From positions 1-64,000 of the forward strand of contig JAYODW010000012.1 in NCBI GenBank assembly GCA_038116745.1: 64,000 nucleotides of DNA, read 5' to 3'. Source of the DNA: JAYODW01 sp038116745. GTDB taxonomy: Bacteria; Pseudomonadota; Gammaproteobacteria; Ga0077536. The position numbers and the translations under genes were made by a program. Positions 8,086 through 17,450 of this stretch are shown here, in pieces. The notes under the pieces were generated by a model, which saw only the letters and a program-made list of their open reading frames with translations, ran no database searches and had not been told where the DNA came from. Every line of letters begins with the position of its first letter. The first letter of the stretch is position 1.

Positions 8086-8922
8086 TCAGCGCTTCGGCAG
8101 GTAGACCAGGGGATCTACCGCCTTGCCATTCAATCGAATTTCGAAATGAAGCATAGGTGTCCTCGCCTCGGTACTCCCGAGTTTCGCAATGGGTTGCCCC
8201 CGCTTCACAACTTCGCCTTCCTCGACCAAGCGAATATCGTTGTGCGCGTAAGCACTCAGAAACTGCTCGTCATGCTGGACGATAATAAGTTCGCCGTAAC
8301 CGCGTAGTCCATTTCCACTGTAAACGACCTTGCCGTCAGATGCGGCTTTAACGGATTGGTTACGCGCTCCGTGGATCTCGATCCCACGGCGTCCCGACTT
8401 AGTGCTTACCTTTTTGAGATCACCGTCCGTGGGCCACACCCATCGTCGCTTGCCTTTATCAGCCGGCTGCGCTGGCGGCGAGATCCTCTTATGCGAAACC
8501 TTGGGCTTATTTTTCTGTTGCCCAGAGGACGCCGGGTCGCGCGCCACAGAAGACGACTTTACGCCGGAGGGCGGAGGGCGCAGTAGCAGACGTTGTCCGA
8601 CAGTAATCCGATCCGGATTCTTCAGTGCGTTCCAGTTAACAACATCGCGGAAATCCAGCCCGTAACGCCAGGCAATTTCATGCAACGTCTCACCAGCACG
8701 AACGACATGCATGGATGGCGGCGGCTTCTTCGTCCGCTCTGCAGCACCATCAGGCCGCAGGACAGCGCCGCCACCGCGGGTCGATTTTTGCTCAATTGGT
8801 GCAAGAACAGGCTGGGCGCACGACTGCAAAACCGAACAGAGCACGAGAAGCCATGCGACATTACGCAATTGGCGACAAGCTGCCCCCGTTACGTGGCTAC
8901 AGTAGCGGTGAACCCGATTCAT
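8086..8922 (-). CDS. nlpD: NlpD-type lipoprotein (LysM plus degenerate M23 domain)
   Basis: NlpD activates the septal amidase AmiC during daughter-cell separation. The 278-residue protein has a lipoprotein signal ending at lipobox LQSC (Cys 35). A LysM domain follows at about 72-115 (HVVRAGETLHEIAWRYGLDF), then a Pro/Lys-rich linker and a C-terminal M23 fold at about 170-278. Zinc ligands of active LytM enzymes appear to be missing: the usual HxH near the end reads LHFEIRLNGK. That is typical of NlpD, which is catalytically dead. It lies between pcm and rpoS, six bases before the latter. Confidence 0.93.
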   Translation of the reverse strand: MNRVHRYCSHVTGAACRQLRNVAWLLVLCSVLQSCAQPVLAPIEQKSTRGGGAVLRPDGAAERTKKPPPSMHVVRAGETLHEIAWRYGLDFRDVVNWNALKNPDRITVGQRLLLRPPPSGVKSSSVARDPASSGQQKNKPKVSHKRISPPAQPADKGKRRWVWPTDGDLKKVSTKSGRRGIEIHGARNQSVKAASDGKVVYSGNGLRGYGELIIVQHDEQFLSAYAHNDIRLVEEGEVVKRGQPIAKLGSTEARTPMLHFEIRLNGKAVDPLVYLPKR

Positions 8923-9055
8923 TCAAAACTGACCGCTACCTGATCAGGGTCCTCTACCGTCACCGGCGCTAGCCAGCTTTGTCTGTCTACTTCTGAACTA
9001 ATCCGCAAGCGTTCCAGCCAGAGCAGGATGGCCGCTCATCGCCGCAGGGTAACAG

Positions 9056-9712
9056 CTAGCTTGTTCCATCAAGCAGGGGCACGAAGCTGACTCTTTCGAG
9101 CCTCTCCTCGACAAAACCTGAAGCCGTCCTTTCGATGCGCAGCAAGGCTTGACTTCCCGCGCGCCCGACTGGGATCACCATGCAACCACCCGTGGCAAGT
9201 TGCTGCAACAACGCCGCGGGAACGCCGACGGGCGCGGCCGCTACCAGAATGGCGTCGAAGGGCGCATGCTCTGACCAGCCGAGAAAGCCGTCGCCATGCT
9301 TGACCCTGACATTATTGATGCGCAGAGAATGCAATCTCGTGCGCAACTTACTGGTCAGAGTCCCGATTCGTTCAATACTGAACACGCGCTCTGCGAACTG
9401 CGCCAGAATCGCGCTCTGGTAACCGCATCCCGCGCCGATTTCCAGGACCTGACGCGGCCGTTTCTCTTCAATGACCGCTTCGGTCATAGCCGCAACGATG
9501 TACGGTTGTGAGATCGTCTGCCCGAAACCAATGGGTAGCGCGGTATTTTCGTATGCGCGGCTGGCCAGCGCTTCATCCACAAAAAGATGTCGGGGCGTAG
9601 TTCGCATCGCCTCAAGGACCGCCTCGTCCTTGATTCCCATATCCCTGAGCTGATTGATCAGCCGGTTCCTCGCCCGTTGCGAGGTCATCCCGATGCCCCG
9701 CCTGTCATGCAT
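9056..9712 (-). CDS. pcm: Protein-L-isoaspartate O-methyltransferase
   Basis: Transfers methyl from SAM to isoaspartyl residues in aged proteins, starting their repair in the cytosol. About 218 residues. Visible motifs are LPIGFGQTISQPYIVAAMTE, the SAM loop VLEIGAGCGYQSAIL and the post-II segment HAPFDAILVAAA. I chose the ATG at 9712 because GGAGAG lies at proper spacing; a GTG at 9739 and an ATG at 9688 are alternatives. It is the first gene of the pcm-nlpD-rpoS group; surE, usually upstream in gammaproteobacteria, is absent and argF takes its place. Confidence 0.95.
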   Translation of the reverse strand: MHDRRGIGMTSQRARNRLINQLRDMGIKDEAVLEAMRTTPRHLFVDEALASRAYENTALPIGFGQTISQPYIVAAMTEAVIEEKRPRQVLEIGAGCGYQSAILAQFAERVFSIERIGTLTSKLRTRLHSLRINNVRVKHGDGFLGWSEHAPFDAILVAAAPVGVPAALLQQLATGGCMVIPVGRAGSQALLRIERTASGFVEERLERVSFVPLLDGTS

Positions 9713-9810
9713 AGCGCGTTCTCTCCGAACCTGCTCCACTATATTGCACGTAGCACGAAGTCATGCGGGCTTGCGCATCGGGCGCTCCGACCATCAGAGC
9801 CGCAAGGCAA

Positions 9811-10722
9811 TTACTGCGAAGAGGCGAACAGGAATTCCAACAGCGCTTTCTGCGCATGCAGCCGGTTGCCGGCTTCGTCCCACACAACCGATTGCGGTCC
9901 CTCGAGGACTTCTGCTGAAACCTCCTCCCCGCGATGAGCGGGCAGGCAATGCATGAACAGCGCGTCTTTTCGTGCGTATTGCATCAGCGCCGAGTCAACC
10001 TGATAACCGCTGAAAGTCTGCAAACGAGCAGCCGTCTCCTTTTCCTGTCCCATGCTGGTCCATACATCGGTGACCACGAGGTCCGCATCTTCGACAGCCT
10101 CTCGCGGCGAATCCACCCAACTGACATCGTCGACCTTGTTTCCGTCTTTGAGCGTGGCGGGCTCGTATCCTTCAGGCGTAGCCACTTTGAGTGTGAATCC
10201 CATCAAAGCGGCGGCGTTGATGTACGAGTTACACATGTTGTTGCCGTCGCCCACCCAGGCCACAGTCCGCCCTGAGACAGTTCCACGGTGCTCGACATAA
10301 GTCATCATATCGGCCAGCAGCTGACAGGGATGAAAACGGTCGGTCAATCCGTTGATGACGGGCACGCAAGCGCTGGCTGAGAATCGTTCGACCGTGTCGT
10401 GATCGAAGGTTCGCAGAACGATCGCATCGCACATTTCTGATAGCACGCGAGCAGTATCCTCAGCTGGCTCTCCTCGCCCCAGTTGCGACTCCCGCGCAGA
10501 GAGAAAAATAGCGCTCCCACCACCTTCATTCATTGCCGCCTCGAAAGACACCCGGGTTCTCGTAGACGACTTTTCGAAAATCATCGCCAGCGTGCGACGC
10601 AGGAACAGGGGCGGCCGATTCCCGGCCTTTCTCCAGGCCTTCAGTTCAACTGCCCGCCGCACGACCTCGTCGACTTCTTCTCGCGAAAGGTCCTGTAGCG
10701 AAAGCAGATGCCGCACGCCCAT
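9811..10722 (-). CDS. argF: Ornithine carbamoyltransferase
   Basis: Makes citrulline from ornithine and carbamoyl phosphate in arginine synthesis. The 303-residue protein has the carbamoyl-phosphate motif SSTRTRVSFE near residue 52, the segment INGLTDRFHPCQLLADMMTY and the ornithine loop FMHCLPAHRGEEV near residue 265. An ATG at 10722 directly follows a GTG; GGAG sits just upstream. The gene begins ten bases after the argD stop, so argD-argF is very likely one transcript. Confidence 0.96.
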   Translation of the reverse strand: MGVRHLLSLQDLSREEVDEVVRRAVELKAWRKAGNRPPLFLRRTLAMIFEKSSTRTRVSFEAAMNEGGGSAIFLSARESQLGRGEPAEDTARVLSEMCDAIVLRTFDHDTVERFSASACVPVINGLTDRFHPCQLLADMMTYVEHRGTVSGRTVAWVGDGNNMCNSYINAAALMGFTLKVATPEGYEPATLKDGNKVDDVSWVDSPREAVEDADLVVTDVWTSMGQEKETAARLQTFSGYQVDSALMQYARKDALFMHCLPAHRGEEVSAEVLEGPQSVVWDEAGNRLHAQKALLEFLFASSQ

Positions 10723-10731
10723 CACGACTCC

Positions 10732-11916
10732 CTACCCTTTCAGGAACTCGATAATCAGCCTCGAAAGCTTGCTGACGAGCTCATCCGCCTGCTGATTGCT
10801 CAAGATACTAGGGGGCAGCAATCTGATCACCCTGTCTGCGGTCACGTTGATCAGAAGACCGTCTGCTAATGCAAGCTTCACCAGCTCTGCGCACGACCGA
10901 TCCAGCGTAATCCCCAGCATCAGGCCACGCCCGCGCACTTCCTCAACCTCTGGCACACGCGCCAACGCTGCCTTCAGGCCAGAGAGAATCCGCTCGCCCA
11001 GATCAGCAGCCCGCTCCAACAAGCCGTCCCGTTCGACCACGCGAATCACCGCCAGCGCTGCACTTGAGGCCAGCGGGTTGCCGCCGAACGTGGAACCGTG
11101 CGTTCCCGGCTGCAGAATTTCGGCGGCTGCGCCCCGCGCCAGGCACGCGCCAATGGGAACACCATTACCAAGAGCCTTAGCCAGTGTGATGACGTCGGGA
11201 ACGATCTCCTCGTGCTGGTAGCCGAACCAGCGACCAGTCCGTCCCATGCCCGCCTGCACCTCGTCCACAATCAGGAGCAGTTCGCGCTTATCGCAGAGCT
11301 CCCTCAATGCTTTCAGATAACCTGTCGGGGGTATGACCACGCCGCCTTCCCCCTGCACTGGTTCAACCAAAACAGCAACCACATTTTCATTCTGACTCAG
11401 CCGAGAGACTGCGTCTGCATCGCCGTAGGGTGCGTGTACAAAGCCCTCAACCAGGGGCTCAAACCCTGCATGCACTTTCGGGTTACCAGTTGCGCTGAGC
11501 GTGGCCATGGTGCGCCCGTGGAAGCTACCGTCCATTGCGATGACTGTCGGCGTCGCGACACCTTTGAGGTTGCCATGGCGCCGGGCTATTTTCAGCGCCG
11601 CCTCATTCGCTTCGGCGCCCGAGTTGCAGAAAAACGTTCGTTCCATCCCCGACAACTCGGTCAGGCGGTCGGCAAGCTGTTCCTGCAAATCAATCCGGTA
11701 GAGATTCGACGTGTGTACCAATCGTGTCGCTTGCGCGTAGAGCGCCCGTGCCACGTCGGGGTGCGCATGTCCCAATGAGCACACCGCGATTCCGCACAGA
11801 GCATCCAGGTAGCGCCGTCCTTCGGTGTCGAACAGATACGGGCCGGAGCCGTGCGTGAAAACAACGTCCAGTCGTCCATAGTTGGACATGAGAGTCGGGC
11901 TGGTGCCAGCGTTCAT
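10732..11916 (-). CDS. argD: Acetylornithine aminotransferase
   Basis: PLP-dependent class III aminotransferase of 394 residues that converts N-acetylglutamate semialdehyde to N-acetylornithine. Seen here are the FCNSGAEANEAALKIARRHG segment, the PLP region LLIVDEVQAGMGRTG and the Schiff-base lysine in TLAKALGNGVPIGA. The second half ends with the ARG-D-type NVTADRVIRLLPP. It is followed by argF. Some relatives also use this enzyme for succinyl-diaminopimelate. Confidence 0.95.
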   Translation of the reverse strand: MNAGTSPTLMSNYGRLDVVFTHGSGPYLFDTEGRRYLDALCGIAVCSLGHAHPDVARALYAQATRLVHTSNLYRIDLQEQLADRLTELSGMERTFFCNSGAEANEAALKIARRHGNLKGVATPTVIAMDGSFHGRTMATLSATGNPKVHAGFEPLVEGFVHAPYGDADAVSRLSQNENVVAVLVEPVQGEGGVVIPPTGYLKALRELCDKRELLLIVDEVQAGMGRTGRWFGYQHEEIVPDVITLAKALGNGVPIGACLARGAAAEILQPGTHGSTFGGNPLASSAALAVIRVVERDGLLERAADLGERILSGLKAALARVPEVEEVRGRGLMLGITLDRSCAELVKLALADGLLINVTADRVIRLLPPSILSNQQADELVSKLSRLIIEFLKG

Positions 11917-12185
11917 GAAGCTTCCTTGGAGAGGCGATCCGCCAGGTCGACGGGGCTGGGCATTCTGCGAAAGAGCGCCTGAACATGCAAGCCTGCATCC
12001 CCGGAAAAATCAATAGAAACGGGAAGATAGCCCCAAAACACATCCGCTGCGATGGCGTCTGCCCATGCGTACTTCGAGACCGGCTGACCGGTTGTCGAAC
12101 TGAGAGAAACGATGCTTTCTGCAGCTCCCCCTCGGTGAGAGCCAGTTCTTAGCAAAGGTTGTGGTCTTACACTTTCAGCCGCCAC
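11913..12185 (-). CDS. Small hypothetical protein
   Basis: An open frame of 90 codons ends with a 4-base overlap (ATGA) on the argD start, which would suit translational coupling. The sequence, for example YAWADAIAADVFWGYLPVSI, matches no family I recognise and has no signal peptide or membrane span. It may be a real leader gene of the argDF operon or just an open stretch upstream. No strong ribosome binding site was found. Confidence 0.3.
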   Translation of the reverse strand: MAAESVRPQPLLRTGSHRGGAAESIVSLSSTTGQPVSKYAWADAIAADVFWGYLPVSIDFSGDAGLHVQALFRRMPSPVDLADRLSKEAS

Positions 12186-12240
12186 ACGGCGCTTGAGTCC
12201 TTCCCATTACGACCCAGCAAATTTCCTCACAGGCTCTCGG

Positions 12241-12268
12241 TTGAAAACCTGACTACAACCCATACACT
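12241..12268 (+). promoter_or_regulatory. Sigma-70-type promoter for grxD
   Basis: TTGAAA (12241-12246) and TACACT (12263-12268) are 16 bases apart and lie about 30 bases before the grxD ATG, leaving a leader of roughly 24 bases. Confidence 0.55.
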
Positions 12269-12298
12269 CTAATCTCAGTTTTTTAGAGAAGCCTAATC

Positions 12299-12613
12299 AT
12301 GGACCCAATCGATCAGATCAAAGATGTGCTCAGCACCCATCGAATCGTTATCTTCATGAAGGGAACTCCGCAATTTCCGCAGTGCGGATTTTCGATGCGG
12401 ACCGTAGAGGCGCTCAAAGCGTGCGGCGCCGCGTTCCATCATGTTGACGTCCTCGCGGAGCCCACTTACCGACAGTACCTGCCGCAATACTCCGAATGGC
12501 CGACGTTCCCTCAGGTGTTTATCGACGGCGAACTGATAGGCGGCTGTGACATCGTCCTCGGCATGTATCAAACCGGAGAGCTCCAGACTCTCACAGCGGG
12601 AGTCTCGAGCTAA
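12299..12613 (+). CDS. grxD: Monothiol glutaredoxin, Grx4 type
   Basis: This 104-residue cytosolic protein carries and delivers [2Fe-2S] clusters with glutathione as co-ligand. The active-site CGFS motif is at residues 38-41 in FPQCGFSMRTVEAL, and the glutathione-binding parts WPTFPQVFIDGELIGGCDI are intact. Length and motif place it with E. coli GrxD rather than dithiol glutaredoxins. A promoter lies just upstream. It converges on dnaQ. Confidence 0.95.
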   Translation: MDPIDQIKDVLSTHRIVIFMKGTPQFPQCGFSMRTVEALKACGAAFHHVDVLAEPTYRQYLPQYSEWPTFPQVFIDGELIGGCDIVLGMYQTGELQTLTAGVSS

Positions 12614-12668
12614 AAACCCAGCAGGCGTCCGACTAGCGAGATCGCGATCCGGGCGTGAGGAAGACCTC

Positions 12669-13403
12669 TTAATCGCGACCCGGTCCCCCGCGTTCCTGCA
12701 GCCAGACCGGCTCGCTACCACTCACAGCTTCCAACCGCCGCAGAAACTCGGCATGCGCGCCCATTTCGGCGGGTGAAGCCCTCACAACACGAAACCCACT
12801 CCGCTGTTTGTAAACCGCTGTGACGTCAGCAGCAGCGTCTCGCTGAAGCGTCGCCAGCGAACCGGGGTCCAGTTCGAGCGCCGCCTGCCCCCCGGTCATT
12901 GCCAGGTACACTTCCGCCAGGAGCTCGGCATCGAGCAGCGCCCCGTGCAGCTCCCGGTGGGCGTTGTCTATCTCATAACGCCTGCACAGCGCATCAAGGC
13001 TGTTACGTTGCCCCGGGTGCATCTCCCGGGCGAGCTGCAGCGTATCGAACACCGTGCAATAGTCGTCGATGCGCCCCCAGTCACCCTCAAGCCGCTCCAG
13101 CTCAGCGTTCAGGAACGCCACATCAAAGGGCGCGTTGTGAATAACGAGTTCAGCGCCCGTGACAAATTCCAGAAACTCAGCGGCAACCTCCTGAAAAACC
13201 GGTTTCTCAGAGAGCTGTTCCCGGGTGATACCGTGAACCTCGATTGCTCCCTCATCGATGTCTCTTTCGGGGTTCAGGTATTGCTGAAACCTGCGTTTGG
13301 TTACCCGGCGATTCAGAATCTCAACGCAGCCGATCTCGATGACACGATGCCCCTGAGAGGGCTCCAATCCGGTCGTTTCAGTATCCAGAACAATTTGTCT
13401 CAT
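12669..13403 (-). CDS. dnaQ: DNA polymerase III epsilon subunit (3'-5' proofreading exonuclease)
   Basis: Proofreads during replication, bound to the alpha subunit. The 244-residue protein has Exo I DTETTGLEP at residues 7-15, Exo II in HNAPFDVAFLNAEL near residue 93, and the Exo III-epsilon region HRELHGALLDAELLAEVYL near residue 150. The tail after residue 180 is the alpha-binding extension. It lies 25 bases after rnhA, same strand; in E. coli these genes are divergent neighbours, so order is kept but orientation differs. Confidence 0.94.
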   Translation of the reverse strand: MRQIVLDTETTGLEPSQGHRVIEIGCVEILNRRVTKRRFQQYLNPERDIDEGAIEVHGITREQLSEKPVFQEVAAEFLEFVTGAELVIHNAPFDVAFLNAELERLEGDWGRIDDYCTVFDTLQLAREMHPGQRNSLDALCRRYEIDNAHRELHGALLDAELLAEVYLAMTGGQAALELDPGSLATLQRDAAADVTAVYKQRSGFRVVRASPAEMGAHAEFLRRLEAVSGSEPVWLQERGGPGRD

Positions 13404-13428
13404 GCGCGCCTCACGCTCAAATTTCCGC

Positions 13429-13878
13429 TTAATCGTTGCTCAGTGCATCTATTGCATCGTTGGCCAGGCGGTCCGCAATTTCATTGCCTTCATGACCGGA
13501 GTGACCTCGAACCCAGAACCACGTGACGTCATGCCGTGCGACCAGCTCCTCAAGGAGTTCCCACAGATCCCGATTTTTCACTGGCTGTCCGCCGGCCGTT
13601 TTCCAACCACGGCGCTTCCACTGTGGTATCCAGTCCGTGATGCCGCTCTTAACGTACTTTGAGTCAGTCGTCAGATGGACGGCGCTGCGGCGGCGCAGAG
13701 AGGCGAGCGCCTGAATTGCCGCCTGCAGTTCCATCCTGTTGTTTGTCGTCAGAGTTTCACCGCCCTGCAGCCGTTTTTCCCTGTTCCGATACCGCAACAG
13801 CACACCCCAGCCGCCAGGACCTGGGTTTCCGCGACAGGCGCCATCGGTGAACGCCAGTACAGGCTCCGAATCAGTCAC
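13429..13878 (-). CDS. rnhA: Ribonuclease HI
   Basis: Degrades RNA in RNA-DNA hybrids. The 149-residue protein carries the D-E-D-D catalytic set: FTDGACRGNPGPGG (first Asp), NNRMELQAAIQAL (Glu), LTTDSKYVKSGI (Asp) and a late Asp in NEIADRLANDAID. The WKRRGWKTAGGQPVKNRDLW basic handle is present. It starts with GTG at 13878 and overlaps the end of the upstream methyltransferase by 8 bases. Confidence 0.96.
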   Translation of the reverse strand: MTDSEPVLAFTDGACRGNPGPGGWGVLLRYRNREKRLQGGETLTTNNRMELQAAIQALASLRRRSAVHLTTDSKYVKSGITDWIPQWKRRGWKTAGGQPVKNRDLWELLEELVARHDVTWFWVRGHSGHEGNEIADRLANDAIDALSND

Positions 13879-14680
13879 CGGTATCTGTCCGCACGGACCC
13901 GATGCTGCCGCGGCGTCCGGCGGTCTCGATCACACCGGCACTAAGAGAACGTCTGCGCTGTCGCCAGGTCACCCTGAGTGGCGTCAGACCTTCGACTCTT
14001 TTTCGTCCCAGGATCAGGTAGAGGTTGCCGATAGCAGCGAAGTAATGCACTCCCAGCGGCTCGAGAAACTCTGTCGCGCGCAATAGGCCCGGATGTTGAA
14101 CCGGAGGTCGGAAACCAACCCGTCTCACCCGAACGATGTCGAAGCCTAAAAGCTGGAGCCAATCATTCAGCCGCCGAACGGACACAAAGTGGCCATTCCA
14201 GGGTGCACGTCCTCGCCAACCCAGGAGTCTTGCACCCGCCCCGAACCAGCTCCATGGATTAAATCCCACCACGACAAGATGACCCTCTCCTATGAGCACT
14301 CTCTCCGCCTCCCGCAGGATTCGACGGGGATCATCGGCGAACTCAAGAACATGCGCGAGCACCAGCACGTCAACCGCGCACGACGCGAGAGGCAAGGCTT
14401 CCGCGTCCGCGAAAAGCTCTGCCCCAGCGGCGGCACGTTCGCCGATATTGATGCGGAATCCATGAGAAATACGGCTGGACGTCAGCAGATTGCCCAGCTC
14501 CGCGCCACCGAGCTGGACGATGTGATAGCCAAACAGATCGGGCAACATCTCGGCCAGCAAGCCCTGGCCGGCTTCTCGCACCGCACTTGCCTGTTCCTCA
14601 TCCAGCCAGGCTGCAATAGCGCGCTGACGAGACCGACGCGGTAGGTCGTCGGAAATAAACGGCTGTACGGCAACAGACAA
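13871..14680 (-). CDS. Class I SAM-dependent methyltransferase (YafS-like)
   Basis: This 269-residue protein begins with AIAAWLDEEQ, as in the YafS family coded beside rnhA in gammaproteobacteria. A methyltransferase type 11 fold follows; the SAM loop is degenerate (IVQLGGAELG) and the acidic loop reads DAEALPLASCAVDVLVLAHV. Substrate unknown. The proposed start is a TTG at 14680; no strong ribosome binding site decides it. It overlaps rnhA by 8 bases. In E. coli gloB lies between yafS and mltD; it is missing here. Confidence 0.75.
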   Translation of the reverse strand: MSVAVQPFISDDLPRRSRQRAIAAWLDEEQASAVREAGQGLLAEMLPDLFGYHIVQLGGAELGNLLTSSRISHGFRINIGERAAAGAELFADAEALPLASCAVDVLVLAHVLEFADDPRRILREAERVLIGEGHLVVVGFNPWSWFGAGARLLGWRGRAPWNGHFVSVRRLNDWLQLLGFDIVRVRRVGFRPPVQHPGLLRATEFLEPLGVHYFAAIGNLYLILGRKRVEGLTPLRVTWRQRRRSLSAGVIETAGRRGSIGSVRTDTGD

Positions 14681-14788
14681 ATTCGCACCACCGGCGCTTT
14701 AGCAGGCGCGTGAGCTTGTCACAGGCTTTTCGCTCTGACAATTGAGATGCTTGACGCTTCTGACCGCAGCTCCCTAGCATACGCGCCC

Positions 14789-16435
14789 ATGTCGAGCAGG
14801 CGATGCATCTCAGCCTCAGCGGGCGCGTGCATCATCGCGCTCCTGCTTTCTTCATGCGCATGGAATCCTTTCTTTCGACCGGCATCCGACCCTACACCCT
14901 CGCAAGATGCCGGGGACGCGGCGCCTGAGCCTGGTTTCAATTCGGCACAGGGCATAGCCGAGGAACTCCGAACACCGGATCCAACGCCCGTGACGGCGGT
15001 GATTTCGGATACCCGTTCTGACCTGTGGAGGGTGATTGGCACTGAGCTCCGACTCGCCCCGGCTCAGGGACGTTCGATCGAACCCTCTCTCGCGTATTTT
15101 TCTCAGAACCGGGAGTTTCTGCAGACCGCAACCGCACGCGCAACACCGTTTCTTTATTACCTGCAGCAGGAAGTGGCTCGCCGACAGCTGCCCTACGCCA
15201 TATTGCTGCTTCCAATTATCGAAAGCGGCTACCGACCTGAGGCGATGTCCCCGGGTGGCGCCGTCGGGCTGTGGCAGCTCATGCCAGCCACCGCGCGCCG
15301 CTTCGGAATTGAAATCAACACGTGGTACGACGGTCGGCGCGACGTGGTCAGCAGCACGCGAGCTGCGCTCGACTACATCGAGGAACTGCGCGAACACTTT
15401 CAGGGGGACTGGGCTCTCGCTTTTGCTGCGTATAACTGCGGAGAAAGAACCGTAGAACGTGCTATCGAACGTAACCGGCGGGCAGCAAAACCTACGGATT
15501 TCTGGTCTCTGGATCTCCCCCGCGCCACCCGCGACTATGTTCCCCGGCTGCTGGCGCTGGTAGAAATCGTCGCTCACCCGGAGGCGCACGACGTCGTCCT
15601 GCCTGAGGTTCTCAACGAGCCCTACTTCACGGCAATTGACGTCGGCGGGGCGCTGGATCTGAACCGCGTGATCGACTGGGCAATGATGGATGGCGCCGAT
15701 TTCGACCGGCTCAATGCAGGTTATTTGAAGCGATTTTCACTCCAGACCGGGCCGTCAACAGTGCTGATACCGTTAGCAAAGGCAACGCTCGTCCAACAAG
15801 GACTCGCGGCCATGCCAACTTCCGAGCGAACCGCTCCGCGGATTTACCTCGTCAAATCGGGCGACACCTTGTCAGAAATCTCCAAGTCATCGGGCATCGA
15901 CCTGTGGACGCTGAAACGCGCCAATCAACTGTCCTCGAGCCGCATACGGGTGGGCCAGACGCTTGTTCTGCCGATTCCGGGCACTGCGCCACACGCTACG
16001 CCCTCGGCAATAAGTTCCACGGCAATAAATTCCAACAGCGCGGACTACCGAGTTCACATAGTCCAGCCAGGAGATAATTTGTGGGACCTCGCACGGCGCT
16101 ACGGGATACGCGTTGACGATATCGCGTCTGCGAATCAGCTATCGCGATCCGACACGCTCCGAGTCGGCGCAAAACTGCGAATTTCTTCATCACAACCGGC
16201 GCTGCCCCCAAAGACTGAGCCAGACGAGAGCAGCGGCGGAGTCTACGAAGTCCGGTCAGGCGATTCTCTATGGACTATCGCCCATCGCCTCGATCTCACC
16301 TTGAAGCAGCTGCAGGCATGGAATGGTCTTGGCGCGAGACCCGTACTGCGACCCGGGCAGAAACTTCTCATCGCGCCGCCGCTGCAGAAGACGCCGACCC
16401 CTCCATTGACTGCAGCGCGCGATGATGCGAACTGA
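14789..16435 (+). CDS. mltD: Membrane-bound lytic murein transglycosylase D
   Basis: Outer-membrane lipoprotein that cleaves peptidoglycan glycan strands. I prefer the ATG at 14789, which gives a typical lipoprotein signal ending in LLSSC; an ATG 14 codons upstream (14747) would add an acidic stretch. The SLT domain contains the catalytic Glu in IIESGYRPEAMSPGGAVGLW and QLMPATARRFG, then AFAAYNCGERTVERAI. Three LysM domains follow at about 350-395, 425-470 and 490-540, each of the GD(T/N/S)LxxIA type, to anchor it to peptidoglycan. E. coli MltD has two LysM modules in 452 residues; this one is larger. Confidence 0.93.
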   Translation: MSSRRCISASAGACIIALLLSSCAWNPFFRPASDPTPSQDAGDAAPEPGFNSAQGIAEELRTPDPTPVTAVISDTRSDLWRVIGTELRLAPAQGRSIEPSLAYFSQNREFLQTATARATPFLYYLQQEVARRQLPYAILLLPIIESGYRPEAMSPGGAVGLWQLMPATARRFGIEINTWYDGRRDVVSSTRAALDYIEELREHFQGDWALAFAAYNCGERTVERAIERNRRAAKPTDFWSLDLPRATRDYVPRLLALVEIVAHPEAHDVVLPEVLNEPYFTAIDVGGALDLNRVIDWAMMDGADFDRLNAGYLKRFSLQTGPSTVLIPLAKATLVQQGLAAMPTSERTAPRIYLVKSGDTLSEISKSSGIDLWTLKRANQLSSSRIRVGQTLVLPIPGTAPHATPSAISSTAINSNSADYRVHIVQPGDNLWDLARRYGIRVDDIASANQLSRSDTLRVGAKLRISSSQPALPPKTEPDESSGGVYEVRSGDSLWTIAHRLDLTLKQLQAWNGLGARPVLRPGQKLLIAPPLQKTPTPPLTAARDDAN

Positions 16436-16468
16436 ACGGCGTACTCCCGCCACAAAGCCTAACTGCGG

Positions 16469-17218
16469 TTACATAGGGATCCCGTTAATACCCCACTGGT
16501 AGTCGAGGTACTCAACACCGAAACGCCCGGATGCCAGCGTCGCCGCGAGTTCTTCGTCGTTGACGTATCGCGCAAGGAAAGCCAGTAGCTCTTCCCGCGA
16601 ATCACCGAACGCTTTCCCTCGTTTTTCGAACAGAGCGGATAACTTTGCCTTTCCCACCGACTTCGCGAAGCGATTGCGGCGATTGTCATTCACAAACTGG
16701 CGGATGCTGTTCTCAAGCTGTCTATCAAGAATATCGCCGCGGAAAGCCTCGCTGGGCAGCGCAGGCGCGGAATACGCCGCGTCTGTCAGGGCAATAAAGA
16801 TTCTGGGGTCGTCATACTCGGCCAGGATGTCTTCAGAGATGCTGTGCAAGTCCAGGGACCGTCCCGCAACCCGATGTTCGGTCGTACGGAAGAACTTCAG
16901 GCGCCCCAGCGTTGAGATAGGAGACTGACCATCAATAATCTGCTGTATTGCCAGCGCGTTGTACACGTTAATCCAGAAAGCAATCGTCTCCGGGTCGTCG
17001 TCATCCTCTTCGAGCTCGACCTCCTGGATAGCCTCGATGTACTTTTGGAAGCGTACGTTGCGTGAAATCGCGGGATAGTCCACGTACCCATCTTTAACGT
17101 GGGCACGCAGGACGTCGTCGAACAATGCCCCCAGACCACGCAAGTCCGAAGCCCACACGCTGGCGCTGGACGTGCACAACAGCAACAAGACAGCGATCAA
17201 TCTCACGTAAAAAGTCAT
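16469..17218 (-). CDS. DUF547-domain secreted protein
   Basis: This 249-residue protein has a signal peptide (FYVRLIAVLLLLCTSSASVWA, cleaved near residue 23) and a DUF547 domain shown by IAFWINVYNALAIQQII and LDLHSISEDILAEYDDPRIF. DUF547 has a cysteine-protease-like fold in some analyses, but its activity is not established. I chose the ATG at 17218 because GGAGG lies ten bases upstream; a frame 31 codons longer lacks this. It is divergent from arsM with about 230 bases between. Confidence 0.8.
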   Translation of the reverse strand: MTFYVRLIAVLLLLCTSSASVWASDLRGLGALFDDVLRAHVKDGYVDYPAISRNVRFQKYIEAIQEVELEEDDDDPETIAFWINVYNALAIQQIIDGQSPISTLGRLKFFRTTEHRVAGRSLDLHSISEDILAEYDDPRIFIALTDAAYSAPALPSEAFRGDILDRQLENSIRQFVNDNRRNRFAKSVGKAKLSALFEKRGKAFGDSREELLAFLARYVNDEELAATLASGRFGVEYLDYQWGINGIPM

Positions 17219-17450
17219 TGACTGACGATCCTCCAGTATTGGTTGCACACCGTGCGCGACTCGCCAAGCCTCAGCAATTCTGTTCAGCGAATGGTCTGTC
17301 GCCGTTTGCATCGAGCTACCCGTTTGGCTGCCAGCTGTTCGTGCAGTCGCAGACTGTTCCGTCAGCTGTCGACATCAGATAGCGCAACGGGAAAAGCCGC
17401 AAGCTTGAGTAAAATGCTTCGCCTGAACTTGCGCTTAAGGAGGCTTCGAC

